Positions 11,159 to 21,600 of a stretch of DNA of 64,000 nt are shown piece after piece. The position numbers were made by a program, and so were the translations under genes. The stretch's first letter is position 1. Each line of letters begins with the position of its first letter. The DNA is from Rhyacophila brunnea. Taxonomy: Eukaryota > Arthropoda > Insecta > Trichoptera > Rhyacophilidae. Below the pieces are notes generated by a model. That model saw nothing but the letters and a program-made list of their open reading frames with translations. It did not search any database and was not told where the DNA came from. The stretch is from the NCBI GenBank assembly GCA_022495005.1, contig JAGYXB010001329.1:930001-994000 (forward strand), in the 5' to 3' direction.

Positions 11159-13397
11159 ATATCATTCTTTTTATTAAGTTAATAACGTTTACTTAGCTTT
11201 CATATTCGACACGCAATTAAATCTATGCTCGGAAAAATGAATTAAAATTTATCAGAAGTCGCCGAGTATTTATAATCTTAATTCAAATATATTTTTTTAG
11301 CATAATATTATAGTGAAAATAACAAATTCAAAGCGTTTACAACATTACATACAAACTAATAAAAATAGGTGTTAACAATATTTAAATAAAATATAAGTCA
11401 ATATTAGTATAAACGTAGGTAGGTACATCAAAGCACACTGAGTGAACATATAAAACATCAAACTCACTTTTAAGTAAATGGAATATATCAATATCCAAAG
11501 CGATTTGATTGAACACAGTTATTGCCCTCCTAATTGGCATTATCAATTACAGATTAGTTCTGCACATTGGCCGAACATACAACGCATGCTCTCGATTTTT
11601 AAGATAATTATCAGGGGCATACTAATCAATACTACCAATAATGGCAGAGTTTCCATCTATACCGAATATAGAAAAAAATAGCTAAATACAGATCTCTTAC
11701 ATACTTTAAATTGCAGTATGTGTGAACATGTTCCATTCAGATGTAAACCAAACCCTGGCACGACAATAAAGAAACGATTACAACAATTAATCGCCGCAGA
11801 GTTGATTACTACAATCTTTCAGAACCCCTAGCTTTCTTAGGTATAACAAATGATCCTAAGTGTCAACGAGGAATCGACAATAAAATGGTCAAAGAAGTAG
11901 ACTCATTAAAAATTTTGATGTCAAAAATTATCAATTACTACTTAATCTTGAGATGTTTATAGCTCAGCCAAACATCAAAACCATTTTGTTTAACTATTCA
12001 AATATTTCTAAGAGAATGTAACCTACAAATATAAATCATTATACCAATATTACAATATTAAAAAAGTCGATAGGTATTTCGGTTGTAGGGATGAATAAAC
12101 GGGTTGTCTTTTCCGAGCATAGTAAAATGGTGTATTCAAATATCAGTAATAATCATGTTACAAACGAAATAGACAACGACTAAAAAAATGTTCCATTTAA
12201 TAATAGTGTTGTATTATAGTAACATCTATCAACATAATATAGAACTAACGATCTTAGACAATAATAAAATAAATTAGTACTCGTCATTATGTCACAATCA
12301 AATGTATTCATATAAAATTTGACTTAGCAGTTGGACATCGTACAAAATAACTACAAATGGTGATCCCCACGGAAAGTGATGAACAACAACTACAGTACTT
12401 AATTGTATAATTATGTACTTTTTCACTTAGTCACAATTAACCCAAATGGCGGGTGGTTTACAAAATTGATTTCATTAGGGGTCCACTGAAAACTATCTCA
12501 CCTTACTTAAAAATAAGATCTATTCGGCGTTCTTACTTTACTAACATAACTTTCTCATTAGCGTCTGAAACTGTCTGTCTAAATTGTTTCCATACTTTAG
12601 TTAGGCAGATAGAGAGTTTATCTTGGCTAAATACGAAATGAATTAAATTATGACACTGTAAACCTAATAAATGTAGGTAGTGTATATGAGTACAACTAAT
12701 TACAACTATGTCCCAATAAATATTTTTCGTCAGATTTATATAACTTGCGTTACAGAATATTTTTAACAAAAACGCTGAAAATTCTATTCCCACACAAAAA
12801 AAAGATTGAATATATTAAACAATAGGCAATTAATAGATTTATAAAATAATGATGTTACTGTTAATTATATTATGTGGTTTGTATAGATTAAGCAAAAAAT
12901 GAAAAATGACGAAAATCTTAATCTTCTCATTCCAACGCTATATTTGCGGGCAGTGCTAAGTTTTTCGCAACCTCTTTTATGAATTACTTGTTAATGAAGC
13001 AATTTACAAAAAACCCGTTAAAAAGAAATGGAAGTTGTCTAACACGTCGTCGGAATGTAACCAGGGGCGTCGCGTATTTAGAAGTAATGTGTGCCGTGGT
13101 GGACAGGCATGGAAGTCAATTAGTGCTGCGTCAAAAAATATTATAATATTATTTAGTTAATGTAAAATTATTATAAATAAAATTTGCACTTCACCATCAG
13201 TTTTATCAGATATCATTAGTAAGAACTACGAGATTAATCAATGCGCTCCCCAGAGACACAGAAATTTTCTGATATGTACTGTTTATTTTTTATTTTATAC
13301 TTACTGATTTAATTTTTTTTCATTTGATTATTCTTCTTGCAATATTCACACTCACCATTTGAAAACATAGTTTATTATATATTCTACATAGTTCTAC

Positions 13398-13690
13398 TTT
13401 GTATGCAAAGTTATTTCAGAAAAATCCGTAAAAAGTAAAAGACTATTATTGGTTGCTAAGTGGGTCCTAGCAACTAAGTTATTAATATATACGTGCGTTA
13501 CTATGGAAATCAAAATGAAATGTCAAAATGACATTTAAGTATTCTATATTAATTTGTTTGCTCATTTGTTTTTTATTTACTTCATATCACGTACAAGTTT
13601 GAACATATTGAGCATAATAATTCAACAAAAAATTTAAAAACGTTGTATATAAAAAGTTCTTTTATCTTGTAATTATTATTTTATTGTTTG
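13398..13690 (+). repeat. Dispersed repeat family D, 3' part
   Basis: Shares GGTTGCTAAG, GGTCCTAGCAACTAA, TTATTAATATATACGTGCGT and TGTCAAAATGACATTT with the minus-strand copy at 29130-29602, and its first half with 49423-49722. Later it shares AACGTTGTATATAAAAAGTT. The 5' part of the family is missing. A nonautonomous DNA element is likely because ACAACGTTTTT and its complement lie near the two ends of the full copy. Confidence 0.65.
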
Positions 13691-13726
13691 ACGTTATTTT
13701 ATTTTTATTTTTATTTGAAGATACAT

Positions 13727-14395
13727 AATTTGATCTACCTCATGTTAATATCCACTATAATAATCTATTACACCTCATGTCATATGAGTACCTTGGTATC
13801 AAAGTGGGACAAACGCCACCTGCCACTAAATTCATATTTTAATTGATTATGGTAGTGCAAGTGATGCTCTTTTAAAAATATCCACCAAAAGTATCAAAAA
13901 CGGTAGTTTTCATAGAGATTTTTGAGTTTAAACTTGGTATGTTGTATGAAAAACGGTCACTTTTCACACATGTTTGTGAGTCTCCTGTAAAATTTTGTAA
14001 ATGGCTTATGTCCCACTTTGATACCAAGGTACTCATATATCCACTAGAAAAAATCTTTATTCGAAAAAAATACGATATCCGCGACGGGAAAGAAGCTGTA
14101 ACCGCTGGATTTTCGTCAGTGTGCTTTTCCAATTAAGCTACGGGTATCCTTCTTAATTACGACGATTTAAATTAGTAATTCTTACATGAAATGCTTATCA
14201 AATTAATGCGTTACAATGCTGCTTATCGGTTTTTGTATATTAAATCTAGATATTTATCAATTAAATGCCTTAGTTACTAATCGACATCACTGATCACTCT
14301 AATATTTAGTTTTTATAACGTACGTAGACTTGCTAATAATTTAATAAACTATTTCTTTATGCTGATCTCAAATCTTGTGAATTATTCATTGAATT
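13727..14395 (-). repeat. Repeat family C copy, split by a MITE
   Basis: The minus-strand unit matches the copies at 47775 and 57740 in order: CCACTAGAAAAAATC, AAAAAAATACGAT, a degraded tRNA-like core (14080-14135), TACTTAATTACGACGATTT-like sequence, TCGGTTTTTGTAT, CTTGCTAATAATTTAATA. The core here has lost a clean box B. The unit is interrupted at 13782-14038 by an element with perfect 30-bp inverted ends; joining CACCTCATGTCATAT to CCACTAG restores the family order. At 14369-14395 the flank motif AAATCTTGTGAATTATTCA appears in the orientation opposite to that in the 48 and 58 kb copies. Confidence 0.7.
13782..14038. mobile_element. MITE with perfect 30-bp terminal inverted repeats
   Basis: The first 30 bases (containing GAGTACCTTGGTATCAAAGT and then GGGACA) are the exact reverse complement of 14009-14038. 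The element is about 257 bp and has no transposase, so it would need one supplied in trans. It sits inside a copy of repeat family C, so it inserted later. Flanks are ATAT-rich, which leaves the target duplication ambiguous (AT, TA or ATAT). The perfect arms argue for a fairly recent insertion. The superfamily is not assigned. Confidence 0.88.
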
Positions 14396-15120
14396 TGCCT
14401 AATATTTTATTTAACTTCCTTTATTACAAAGAGCTCTTTTAATTAATTTAAATGTCATATTATGAATGCTCTGAATTTGTCAGTTGTTATCTGTACAATG
14501 TTTTTCTTTAAGCGGTTAACATTATTTCTTTCCCAGCAGTTTCTACTAAAACACACATCATAGTAAGTTGTTGGCAAAGTTGCCTTCTTCTCTACCTTGG
14601 TTCTATTATAAATTGATACTAACAATAGTTTTTCATTGAGATTAGATTAAATTGATAAAATTCGATTGTATAATAGTACAAAGTGTGTAGGTACCTATTT
14701 TACTTGTAGTACTATTATCAAAAATAGTAGAATATAAGCTTCATAACTTTGCACTCCGGTTCTAGGATGAAAATGATGTAATATATTCTGAAAATATGTT
14801 TTTTACATATATTATAATATATTTATTTATTTATTACTATATAATATATTAATACAAGTGAATATCATTTGATCTAATTTTATGCGAGGTAATCAGGCAA
14901 AGAGGCGTATCAATATAGTAAAAAGTGCAAAGTTATAAAACGTATACTCTAGTAAACTAGAAGAGTCATAACTACGACTTCTTTCAATGATGGTGTTATA
15001 TAACCAAAACACTATTTACAAGAAGTGGTTTTATGTTGTGGACTACATTATATAATCCATGTTAACGCATATATTATATGTGTGAAAAACAAATGAAAAT
15101 ATAATGGATTAAAAATCGCA
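14396..15120. other. AT-rich sequence, nothing recognised
   Basis: No open frame of note and no clear repeat unit, apart from short AATATA-rich runs. Confidence 0.4.
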
Positions 15121-15510
15121 TTAATAAACTATTTTTTTATTCAACAAATAATTCACAATATTTAAGAACGCAACATTCTTTGTTGAACAAACGTAATATA
15201 TTATGTCATTATTAATAAATAAAATTATGTAAGTACATTCAATAAAGAATATTACATTCTAAATCTTGCGAATTATTTATTGAATAAAAATTTTTGCCGT
15301 CTATTTTGAAGTTATCCTAGCGTTGGCTAGGAATCAGTGATTGATAGCTAATAAATATTCTGATGTAAACCACTAAAGCCGGTAACAAATGTTAAGGAAA
15401 TTTGATTGAATGTTTATATAATCTCGTCGTAATCTGATGGATGCAGGTTCGAGTATCCGGTACCATATTTTTTCTCAAGATATTGTCAAATTATATGTAT
15501 TAAATAAATC
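15121..15510. repeat. Two family C ends head to head, plus divergent core
   Basis: At 15141-15188 the flank motif TTCAACAAATAATTCACAAT reads on the plus strand. At 15238-15285 the same motif reads on the minus strand, so the pair forms a 48-bp inverted repeat with a 49-base spacer. To the right the family continues on the plus strand with a decayed core: box B-like GGTTCGAGTATCC at 15446-15458, then ACCATATTTTTTCTCAAGA and CAAATTATATG, in the family order. Confidence 0.6.
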
Positions 15511-15520
15511 GTATTGTTAT

Positions 15521-16273
15521 AACTAAAGCAATAATATAAACGCATGCGGTTACTATGATAAAAATAGTGTGTTATTTATTTGGTGTTCGATAATGGGCGG
15601 CTATATTCCTAGACGTGGTTCTGCATGTACCCACTTTTCTTTCCAGTCGTTTTTTGACTTTCAAAGTGCCTGAGCTTTACAGCGCCGAACTAATGAGGTG
15701 AGATTTTTTATTTTTAATATCTATACTTTATCAACGGCTCGCCAACACCAAAGTGTAAAATACACAATTTGTAACATTGTATAAAATACAGCGAACGAAA
15801 TATAACCTACGGGTACAAAGTCAAATATTCTTTACACTTACCACAGCTTTTATATAAAATTCAAGACTTTTCAATCACCAAACTTATACGTGGTAAATAT
15901 GGTGTAGTTTTTTTTTATGTATTTATGAAAATAATGTAGCTCAAACATGTGACATAGCTTAGAGTCTTAATGAGGATAGCTTTAAGTCCAAAGCTCAGCA
16001 CTGGTGAATACGTTCACGTTATTCGGATATTTTAAATATATATAATAATATAATGCTTTTGTCGAGTACTTCATCTAATATTGTGGGTCAATATATAGTT
16101 ATCAATTTGAAAATCATTAATAGTGTAGAAACGTATCAAAAGCATTTGTCAATAAGCGATAAATCTCAATTCACTTTAAAATGTTAATATTTTCCAAACT
16201 TAATAAAATCAACAAATATCTTTTTTTTAATTATGCAATATGTGAAACTATTTTTTTTAATTTCCAAACAGAA
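15521..16273. other. AT-rich sequence, nothing recognised
   Basis: No gene, tRNA-like box pair or inverted repeat supported. Confidence 0.4.
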
Positions 16274-16326
16274 TTTTTATTTTTACGAGATATGGATGTT
16301 AGCCACTTGCTCAACCTATACTAATT
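16274..16326 (-). repeat. SINE family B fragment
   Basis: Shares ATGGATGTTAGCCACTTGCT and TCAACCTAT with the copies near 10.1 and 31.3 kb. The tRNA-like head is missing. Confidence 0.55.
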
Positions 16327-16349
16327 ACTACAAGTGAAACAACTTAATT

Positions 16350-16512
16350 TTGAAATTGCAAAGATTACGATTTCTTATACTGCGCACGAATTACATAGAG
16401 TAAATTCAATCATGTCCGACTGACTTACATGAAGCCCATTACATTATTTTCTCTCTCGGTGTCTAACAATGTCATATTTTCTTACACAACTTCACGCTTA
16501 TGTGGTACCTAT
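16350..16512 (+). repeat. Dispersed repeat family E, copy 1
   Basis: Matches 63391-63506 at several blocks in the same order: TTGAAATTGC, GATTTCTTATACTGCGCACG or its variant, TCCGACT, ACTT, and CGCTTATGTGGTA. The second copy is shorter in the middle. No coding potential or terminal repeats seen. Confidence 0.6.
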
Positions 16513-16581
16513 GTTTATAAGGTAGTATTCCTTGATAGATGGTAAACTAAAAGAGAGGGAGGGTCTGCCTATTTCTGGTGG

Positions 16582-16655
16582 TTACATTCTAGAAACTAAT
16601 CGATGTCTTCTGTAGTCTTGATAATGGTGACAACCTAAATAACTATTGACTAATG
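16582..16655 (+). repeat. Dispersed repeat family F, copy 1
   Basis: TTACATTCTA and then TGTAGTCTTGATAATGGT, ACAAC and ACTATTGACT match the segment at 51414-51505 in the same order and strand. Only the last 42 bases align well. Confidence 0.5.
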
Positions 16656-17091
16656 AACCAACATGTAGACATTTTATTTGTTTTATATTATAACTCCATA
16701 AACTGAATTTCTACCATGTATGATTGTTTGCCGTTTGATTTTTGTATTTTAAATGGTGAAAGAATGCCATTTACAATGTCTTAATAAAAATTAAATGTCT
16801 AATGTACCAGATCCTTTCAATCATGAAAAATATCCTTGTCTGTCCAACAAGCTTTTATCTGTTGTATTAAACCACATTATTAATATTATCTATAACCTAC
16901 AAATATTATAACGTAGCTAAGATAGACCGACTACTGAATAAATACTTTCCTAAGTTCAATGTTTAACTAAATTAGTAATTACGAAAAGAAACTTACAATT
17001 TGTTTATAAATCTAATATACACGTTATTAATATACCAAATTAAAGAATTGTTTTTTTTTATAAAAGTATTTTAAAATACTTTTTTTATTAT

Positions 17092-17292
17092 TTGAACAAT
17101 TTCAACTTACAGCGCGAATTTTCTTTTTACAGAAATTGTAAAACCCACCTAGGGGAGACCTCCGAGGAAATCTCACTTTTCCATTTAGCTTCGATCCGTT
17201 TAACCAGACGGCACGTCCCTAAGGGCCGGCCCGCACCCGCGCTCCTACAAATGCCGGGCAGCGGGTGGCCGGTACTCCATTCCATTAGATAA
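17092..17292 (+). other. GC-rich island with 66-codon open frame, unassigned
   Basis: From about 17145 to 17290 the DNA is far richer in G and C than its surroundings. The plus-strand frame reads through the whole island (RLTRRHVPKGRPAPALLQMP in part) and ends at 17290. A polypyrimidine run followed by AG (TTTCTTTTTACAG, 17121-17133) precedes the island, as at a 3' splice site. No domain is recognised. It may be an exon remnant or the inside of a retroelement; the RTE-like tail 300 bases downstream makes the second more likely. No support for expression is visible. Confidence 0.35.
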
Positions 17293-17600
17293 ATCGCCGT
17301 CTGATAAAGTGCCCACCCAATTTATTTTACTTTACTTGTATTCTACTATCTATTTAACCCGAATTTTAAACAAGATAATATTATGGTCGTAATAATAAGT
17401 ACAATGCAACAACTTAATCTACAGCTGAAAGATATATACATTTAGCATTGTAGCGTTGTAAAGGGATGAAACCGTTGTGGTAAGATGGCCAAGAGGAGAC
17501 ATGAAGAGTCATCAGGAGGAGAGATGAGAAGTCGTGATTTGTAGGAGTTTTTATTTACAGCGTAAACAGTCGGTACAAGAATATGTTATAATACTTATGA

Positions 17601-17897
17601 TATATGAGGAAGCAGACAAGAGTACGCGACGTAATAGACGTTGCCAAATAGCTGAAATGAAGATGGGCGGGGCACATTGCTCGCCGAAAGGACGGCCGCT
17701 GGACAAATGCCGTCATCCAGTGGTACCCAAGGGGCATGAAACGGCCACAGGGTCGCCCTAAAAGCCGCTGGATTGACGAACCGGTAAAGTTCGGCGGAAA
17801 TACGTGGCAGCGAACGACACAGGACCGAGAGAGTTGGAGAAAGCTTGGGGAGGCCTTCATCCGGCAGTGGATTGACCCCGGCTGATGATGATGATGA
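17601..17897 (+). pseudogene. RTE-like LINE tail with TGA-repeat 3' end
   Basis: The frame gives VRDVIDVAK, then RWAGHIARRKDGRWTNAVIQ, WYPRGMKRPQGRPKSRW, KFGGNTWQRTTQDRESW and KLGEAFIRQWIDPG before the stop at 17883. W-A-G-H-x-A-R, D-x-R-W-T, G-R-P-x-x-R-W-x-D, and D-R-x-x-W are the hallmark blocks of the C-terminal domain of RTE-like insect LINEs. Two in-frame stops, TAG at 17649 and TGA at 17658 (the second likely a lost tryptophan codon), show it is dead. It ends in TGATGATGATGATGA, the short 3' repeat typical of this group. The same blocks recur at 53179-53381 and 54911-55054. A SINE begins about 15 bases downstream. Confidence 0.9.
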
Positions 17898-17910
17898 CTT
17901 ATGATATGTT

Positions 17911-18117
17911 GACGGCTCTCGTGGTGCAGTGAGCAAGGCGCTGGCCTTCCATCACGGAGTTCTGGATTTGATTCCCAGTGAGATCAAAATATATTTACAT
18001 AATCTAATATGTAAATTCCTAAAGCCTGTAAGTTTTACCACTATTATTGGGCTTCACGGCCTGTTGTGGTCTTTAATAAAGAAACAAATAATAATAATTA
18101 TTATAGTAATAATAAAA
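17911..18117 (+). repeat. SINE family A, tRNA-derived (copy 1)
   Basis: A tRNA-like head carries a box A-like TGGTGCAGTGAGCAAGGCG and, about 40 bases on, a box B-like GGATTTGATTCC. These are internal RNA polymerase III promoter elements. The body ends with ATTGGGCTTCACGGCCTGTT and TTTAATAAAGAAAC, then an ATAATAATAATT tail. The head and tail are both shared, with drift, by the copy at 63700-63890. It starts almost immediately after an RTE-like LINE end. SINEs use LINE machinery to move, but I do not see a shared 3' sequence with this LINE. Box B has drifted from the GGTTCGATTCC consensus, so it is probably silent. Confidence 0.78.
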
Positions 18118-18470
18118 TACCGTTCCGAGGTCCGAATCTCGGTAAAATGAGATACTGTACGGAGACTGAGATACTAACAGACCGGGAATTTATAATCGAG
18201 TGACATGTCCAATCAATTATGATCCGCTATTTATTGACGGACGCACTATTCAATAAATGGCGAATCAGCTATTTTATTGAGTGTGCACTAATTGGTCATT
18301 TCGCTAACTATCGTTGAAATAAATAGTATAATTATTGAGGTCAGTTATTTCGCTGAGTTTACGACAGTTGAAGAATACTGGCTGATTCTGAAAATGAATA
18401 TTAATAAATAATATTATAATTGAGATCTGGGTCATAGGAATATGATGACGGCCACATACATAATATTATT
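18118..18470. other. AT-rich sequence with a short direct repeat
   Basis: Words like GCTATTTATTGA and CGCACTA near 18220 recur near 18267 as GCTATTTTATTGAGTGTGCA. Nothing else supported. Confidence 0.4.
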
Positions 18471-18674
18471 ATGGTCAGCAAATATGTTTATCTTGGATCC
18501 AACATCTTTATTAAATCTGAACGCAAATCTTCGTGTCATATCGCCCTTATACGTTTGTCGGATACCAGTGATAATTTCGGCCATGTTCTAAATAGAGGAA
18601 ATGACGTAGGTACTGACTTAAATTCAGTGTCTTCTTTCTTCCTGGGCATCGCTTGCCGGAGATCTTTCTTTTAA
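18471..18674 (+). pseudogene. Possible LINE reverse-transcriptase fragment (YLGS)
   Basis: The frame opens with VSKYVYLGSNIFIKSERKSS, then HIALIRLSDTSDNFGHVL. Y-L-G-S-x-I is a conserved block downstream of the catalytic site in LINE polymerases, normally followed about 10 to 15 residues later by E-I-x-x-R-I or similar. Here the glutamate position is histidine. No other block is recognisable and the remainder of the frame is uninformative. The match rests on one short motif and could be chance. Confidence 0.4.
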
Positions 18675-21600
18675 CACAATCACTGCTGACCTTTTAATTA
18701 CCATATTTAAATAACATGTTAATTACATATAATGGCCAACTATTCCAAACGTGCCAGTCGCGGTGTTAGCACTATATGAGGTAAATAGATTAAATAGTTA
18801 AAGTAATACATCTTCAGCGCCTTTTGAATCACTCATGTTATTTGTTTCACCTCACGTGTATTCCAATACCTCTGTATTGGCATCATTTAAATAAATGTAC
18901 CTACTCTCCATTTCCATTATTTATAGCGTCTGTATACGTGCATGGATTTGCTTGTACCAATGGTGTGTGTTTTAAACTATCGCGATAAGAACTGTTTACA
19001 TGTAAAAGTGCTGACGGTCTCGCCAATCTCATTCTTCAAGAGTAAGCAAGCCGCGATGTTATCATTTTAAGGTACTATTTGACAGGTCGTGAAAATCGCT
19101 TAACCTCAAAATGAGTCTGCGCGGTGTAGTTCATTTTTTTTGGCAGGTTTGCCACTATCTTTCTACTGCGCAGGCGCAGATATCAAACAAATCCCAACTA
19201 TCGCGTGAAAATTCAGAAGCTTCCGAATTTGTTTGATTCATGCATGCAATTTTGGAACTTATAATATAATACATGTTTACACGTGCAATTTTCTAGCTAT
19301 GGCCACGATAATAATATGTACTGTCAGCAGTAAATAAATGTATGTGTAAACGGGGTATTATACAATAATATGTCAACAAATTTCTCCACTTTTATATTAT
19401 TTTGATTCTCAACATGGTGCCTTGAATATGGCTATTCATGATTTTCTTATAGGTTGGAAGCTACAAAAGAAAAGCTCAATTCTGAAATCAAATCTTTTTT
19501 ACGCGCTGTAAAATCAATAAGTAATCCCGTCATATATTACTTCTAGGCATGTAAAGTCACCTTGAAAATATTTTGTAAAATAAATTCCACTAAAATGTAA
19601 TCTAATTTATATTGCCAAAAATGATTCGCTATCTTCTATAAATAATTTCAAATTCGCGTGGAGTATACGACAATATAATATTGCGTATTCATTGTTTTCC
19701 AAATATCAGAGGTCCGGATATCCGATTTGATTTGTAACCAACGGAAGCTACATTGACGAGATTGTATATATCCAATAAAACATACGAAGTATATATAATA
19801 TATTAATATACATTATAAACTCGTACAAAAAATGCGTACAAGCAAAAAAAGAGATAAAAAATTGTATTCTAAATTTAGACCTAAAATTTACGAATCTTTT
19901 TCAATCGACCATTTTTTGATAACAGTGGTTTTCTATAACAATTATAGAATGATATATAAATTAGTTCCGAATTTATTCATACATTATGATTTTATTGTCT
20001 TATTATATTCAGGTTTAAATGTTGATTGAATATGAATCATAGTAATGTAAAGATATAAAATGTTTAGTTATTTTTCAAAATCTACAGAGATGGAGGAGCC
20101 TATATGTATAAAATTGAAGAAAAGAGGACCCCTGGTCTACTGATTAAGTTGACTAGAAGTGACTCTGCATTACAGATGTATGTGAATAGAACCGCTATGA
20201 TATCCTAATATAATTTCAGATTCGCCCAATTAGTTAAATGCATGCATGTGCAGATATTGCCAAATAAACATTTAATTCACATGATTGGATAGTTTATAAT
20301 TAAATTAAACTTCAATTTGATATTTCACGCAGCTCATATATTATTACCATATCAAATCATATATTTAATCATAAATTTACCAACAAATACGTGTGGAAAG
20401 ATACACCTTCATCAATTTTATGTAAGTAGTGATAAACAATACTTTGACCATTATTTTTAAGATAAATAATCACGTAAAACACATAAAATGAATAAGTAGG
20501 TTATGTAAACATAGGCAGGAAGCGAGTCGCCATTTTCTTTTCAGGGCTGCCAAAATAAGAAGAAAAATGCAATTAACCCATTAGCAATAAAGTAAAATCT
20601 AACGATTGTAAAATCGAACTACGTTAAAAATTCCTAATATGGAATTGCATATGGAACCTTCTATCTAGAGTCCAAATTTTTTTGTAGTAAATAACATTTT
20701 TTTTAGTCTGCAAACTAAATTTTATAGAAAATATTGTGGAAGTTGACGTTGAGTATGATAAAAAATCGGAATAAAGGATACATTCAAACACACAACAGAT
20801 TAATAATACCTACATAAATTCGAAAGCCACTCAAAAAATGACTTGGATAATGACTTAATGAAGAGAAACCCATTAATTGCAAAAAAATACAAAGCACCTG
20901 AATGTTTTCAAATATTTCCAATACTAATTGCGCGTTGCCTTTACGTCACAAATTTTAATGTATATTATGATACATACACGTGAGCTTATCCCATATTTTA
21001 GACACTCGAGAATCGTACCTTCTTACAGCCACACCCACTTCCCATTATTGTTGTGTTCCTTGATATTTTATTAAATCATGTAGGTCTATATACTCAATTT
21101 ATAATTAAAAATAAATAAATTTAACTTTATCATCTGCATGGTAATTTTCAACATGTGCTATTTACTGTATAGTTTTTCAATAATTCTAATTTTTATCAAA
21201 GATGTATACTTCTGAGAGAGTCTTGAAATCCTTCCTATTTTAGTACAAAAGATAAACAGTCAAACAAGACAATACAAATGTAAAAACATTGTATCTCCAC
21301 CACAAACTAGGATAGACGCTTTAGTCTTTTCTTTAAAATGTCTTCGAATAAACACGTGAAAAGATAAAGACAACACACGACATCCGATTAAGGCGCTTTA
21401 AAAAGGGGATTCACAGAAATGGATGTACTTCATTAAAATTAATTCGTTTTGGCGCTCTTTTTTGTACGATGTGATAATTCATTGTAACTTCCGTTACGAA
21501 AACAAAATTTTTGTTCCTAAAAAATTAAGATAAAAACAATTAAAGGGAATTCATTATGAGGCAGCATATTAGTGTAAGTTTTTTATTAAACCGAAATAGC

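Larger units (their letters stand above)
10226..13397. other. AT-rich sequence with simple repeats
   Basis: Contains the AT palindrome at 10787, a TA run at 11141 and a transposon-like motif at 11010-11060. The open frames at 11478-11681, 12453-12641 and 12533-12793 show no domain I recognise. Near 13062 the word CAGGGGCGTCGC resembles the end motif of some hAT-like elements, but I found no partner end. Confidence 0.4.

Noticed and set aside
17534..17761. 75-codon plus-strand frame over the RTE tail
   Set aside because: It is the wrong reading frame of the LINE; the frame one base away gives the conserved W-A-G-H and G-R-P blocks. The minus-strand frames at 17555-17936 are shadows of it as well.
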